Below are positions 62,930-64,000 of a DNA stretch of 64,000 nucleotides, piece after piece. Each line of letters opens with the position of its first letter. The first letter of the stretch is position 1. The stretch lies in assembly GCA_021604865.1 (NCBI GenBank), contig BQJU01000032.1, positions 21,189 through 85,188 of the forward strand, given 5' to 3'. The notes below the pieces were generated by a model. It did no database searches. It was not told the origin of the DNA and saw nothing but the letters and a program-made list of their open reading frames with translations. This DNA comes from Saprospiraceae bacterium. Its GTDB lineage: Bacteria; Bacteroidota; Bacteroidia; Chitinophagales; Saprospiraceae. A program made the translations under genes and the position numbers.

Positions 62930-63109
62930 AGTATGTTTGGAGGCCAACCTTTGGGCTGCAAAGGATCACTTTTATGATGATACTTCGTTACTTTTTTAGT
63001 CCGTACCTCAGGGTATGAACTTCAAAAAAAGCCTAGTCTCATCAAAAAAGCCTAGTCTCATCAAAAAATTGACGCTTTTCGCTTCCAAAGCCGACCTCCA
63101 AACATGCTC
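62929..63109. mobile_element. 181 bp MITE-like element with TTA target duplication
   Basis: The left end GAGTATGTTTGGAGGCC (62929 on) and the right end read inward from 63109 (GAGCATGTTTGGAGGTC) match at 15 of 17 positions. The element is flanked by TTA on both sides (62926-62928 and 63110-63112), a 3 bp target duplication of the TNA type used by some IS5-family (IS1031-like) elements. No transposase lies inside. It ends the GH51 fragment and lies 36 bp before the kduD start. Confidence 0.7.
63025..63062 (+). repeat. Two perfect 19 bp tandem repeats inside the MITE-like element
   Basis: AAAAAAGCCTAGTCTCATC at 63025-63043 and again at 63044-63062, followed by a further run of six A that begins a partial third copy. 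Confidence 0.9.
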
Positions 63110-63145
63110 TTAACGTACAATAATATAGAATTCCAATACAAACTT

Positions 63146-63913
63146 ATGATTTTAGATACATTCAAACTCGACGGTAAAACCGCATTAATCACCGGTTGTA
63201 AACGTGGAATCGGCTTCGCAATGGCAGAGGCTTTAGCAGAAGCCGGAGCCGATATTATTGGTGTTTCTGCAACTTTGGAACTACATGGATCCGAAATAGA
63301 AAAAGCAGTCACTGCATTAGGTCGAAAATTTCAGGCCTATCAATGTGATTTTAATGATCGGCAATCGCTTTATCAATTTATTGAACAATTTAAATCCGAA
63401 AATTCCACTCCGGATATTCTGGTAAATAATGCCGGCACTATCCTGCGTGAACCCGCAGCAGAACATCCCGATGAATACTGGGACAAAGTCATTGAAGTCA
63501 ATCAGAATGCCCCTTTTATTTTGAGCCGTGAAATTGGTAAAGACATGCTGGTAAGAGGCAGTGGCAAAATAATTTTCACAGCCTCCCTGCTTACCTTCCA
63601 AGGAGGCATTACGGTTCCCGGATATGCCGCCTCAAAAGGCGCTATTGGCCAGTTGACCATGGCACTCTCAAATGAATGGGCTTCCAAAGGAGTGCAGGTC
63701 AATGCGATTGCTCCCGGATATATAGCTACCGATAATACAAAAGCTTTACGAAACGATCCGGAAAGAAGTACCTCTATTTTAGGCCGCATCCCTGCCAATC
63801 GATGGGGAGAACCCAACGATTTCAAAGGGCCAATTGTCTTTTTGGCTTCTGCTGCTTCCAATTATATGACAGGTACGGTAATGGTTGTAGATGGGGGATG
63901 GATGGGAAGATGA
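63146..63913 (+). CDS. kduD: KduD-type 2-dehydro-3-deoxy-D-gluconate 5-dehydrogenase (SDR family)
   Basis: I choose the ATG at 63146, giving 255 aa (MILDTFKLDGKTALITGCKR), the usual KduD length; the upstream in-frame ATG at 63104 lies in the end of the mobile element. TGCKRGIG at about 16 binds NAD(P), NNAG follows, and the catalytic Tyr160 and Lys164 (YAASK) with the FTAS serine complete the SDR site. KduD converts the 5-keto form of 3-deoxy-gluconate (DKII) to 2-keto-3-deoxygluconate in the cytoplasm, the route for 4-deoxy-keto-uronates released by lyases and GH105. Its place fits the uronate branch of this locus. Related SDR dehydrogenases for gluconate or other sugars are possible, but the context favours KduD. 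Confidence 0.85.
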   Translation: MILDTFKLDGKTALITGCKRGIGFAMAEALAEAGADIIGVSATLELHGSEIEKAVTALGRKFQAYQCDFNDRQSLYQFIEQFKSENSTPDILVNNAGTILREPAAEHPDEYWDKVIEVNQNAPFILSREIGKDMLVRGSGKIIFTASLLTFQGGITVPGYAASKGAIGQLTMALSNEWASKGVQVNAIAPGYIATDNTKALRNDPERSTSILGRIPANRWGEPNDFKGPIVFLASAASNYMTGTVMVVDGGWMGR

Positions 63914-64000
63914 GGTAGTGGGGTTTAGGCGGTAGGTTTTAGGTATTAGGAGGGGGGTGGAAAAGAGGAGCTGTAGGGGTGAATAGGTTTAGGAGGTTTA
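63914..64000. repeat. G/T-rich low-complexity tract at the window end
   Basis: The last 87 bases have repeated TTTAGG, TAGG and GGAGG units and almost no C. It is probably intergenic low-complexity DNA after kduD; it continues past the window. Confidence 0.6.

Noticed and set aside
63104..63145. Upstream start for KduD
   Set aside because: It begins in the end of the mobile element and adds 14 residues not expected in this family.
63914..64000. G-quadruplex or telomere-like element
   Set aside because: The G runs are irregular and the tract is cut by the window end; low-complexity intergenic DNA explains it well enough.

Overview
The window looks like chromosomal DNA of a marine-type member of the Bacteroidota, possibly a Saprospiraceae or Lewinella-like organism (the family is a guess). 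The support is a SusC/SusD pair, many type IX secretion system (T9SS) C-terminal sorting domains, a giant SprB-like gliding-type adhesin, A/T-rich gene leaders with few Shine-Dalgarno sites, and two candidate promoters of the TTTG/TAnnTTTG kind. I saw no tRNA, rRNA, CRISPR array, plasmid or phage structural genes.

Region 1 (1-6529) is a tightly packed plus-strand operon of four S1-type sulfatases (the first cut by the window edge) and a GH10 family glycosidase. It is the tail of a locus for a sulfated polysaccharide. Region 2 (6731-22410) encodes exported proteins: a small helical protein, two paralogous 540-560 aa proteins, a parallel beta-helix protein and a multi-domain protein, the last four with T9SS type A tails. 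Facing them on the minus strand is a 2396 aa adhesin with nine 67-residue repeats, five two-module SprB-like repeats and a type B (gliding-associated) tail.

Region 3 (22736-38353) is the least explained part. It is a seven-gene plus-strand operon with no signal peptides: a 1522 aa protein with an inserted LamG-like domain, a 57 aa protein, a 940 aa LamG protein ending in an S74 self-cleaving chaperone, an 88 aa protein, a cytidine-deaminase-fold protein resembling the Bd3614 group, a 1366 aa protein resembling DUF6603 and a 716 aa protein of unknown family. It combines fibre-like parts with a nucleic-acid-deaminase-like enzyme and has no phage or contractile-tail genes beside it. This is my main candidate for an undescribed system.

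Region 4 (38695-40873) holds a two-domain fasciclin protein and a beta-carbonic anhydrase.

Region 5 (41487-63913) is a polysaccharide utilization locus. It has SusC/SusD, L-rhamnose mutarotase, a PL22-like lyase, GH106, a DUF4450 protein, an unassigned six-hairpin glycosidase-like protein, GH105, GH31, a sulfatase fused to a rhamnogalacturonan-acetylesterase-type domain, and KduD. Together they point to a sulfated and probably acetylated glycan with rhamnose and uronic acid (ulvan-like or rhamnogalacturonan-like). SusC/SusD would import oligosaccharides, the lyase and glycosidases trim them, GH105 removes unsaturated uronyl ends, RhaM prepares rhamnose and KduD feeds the uronate branch. The locus shows decay: fragments of a sialate-O-acetylesterase-like gene and of a GH51 arabinofuranosidase, the latter ended by a 181 bp MITE-like element. 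A 26 bp RNA hairpin follows susD.
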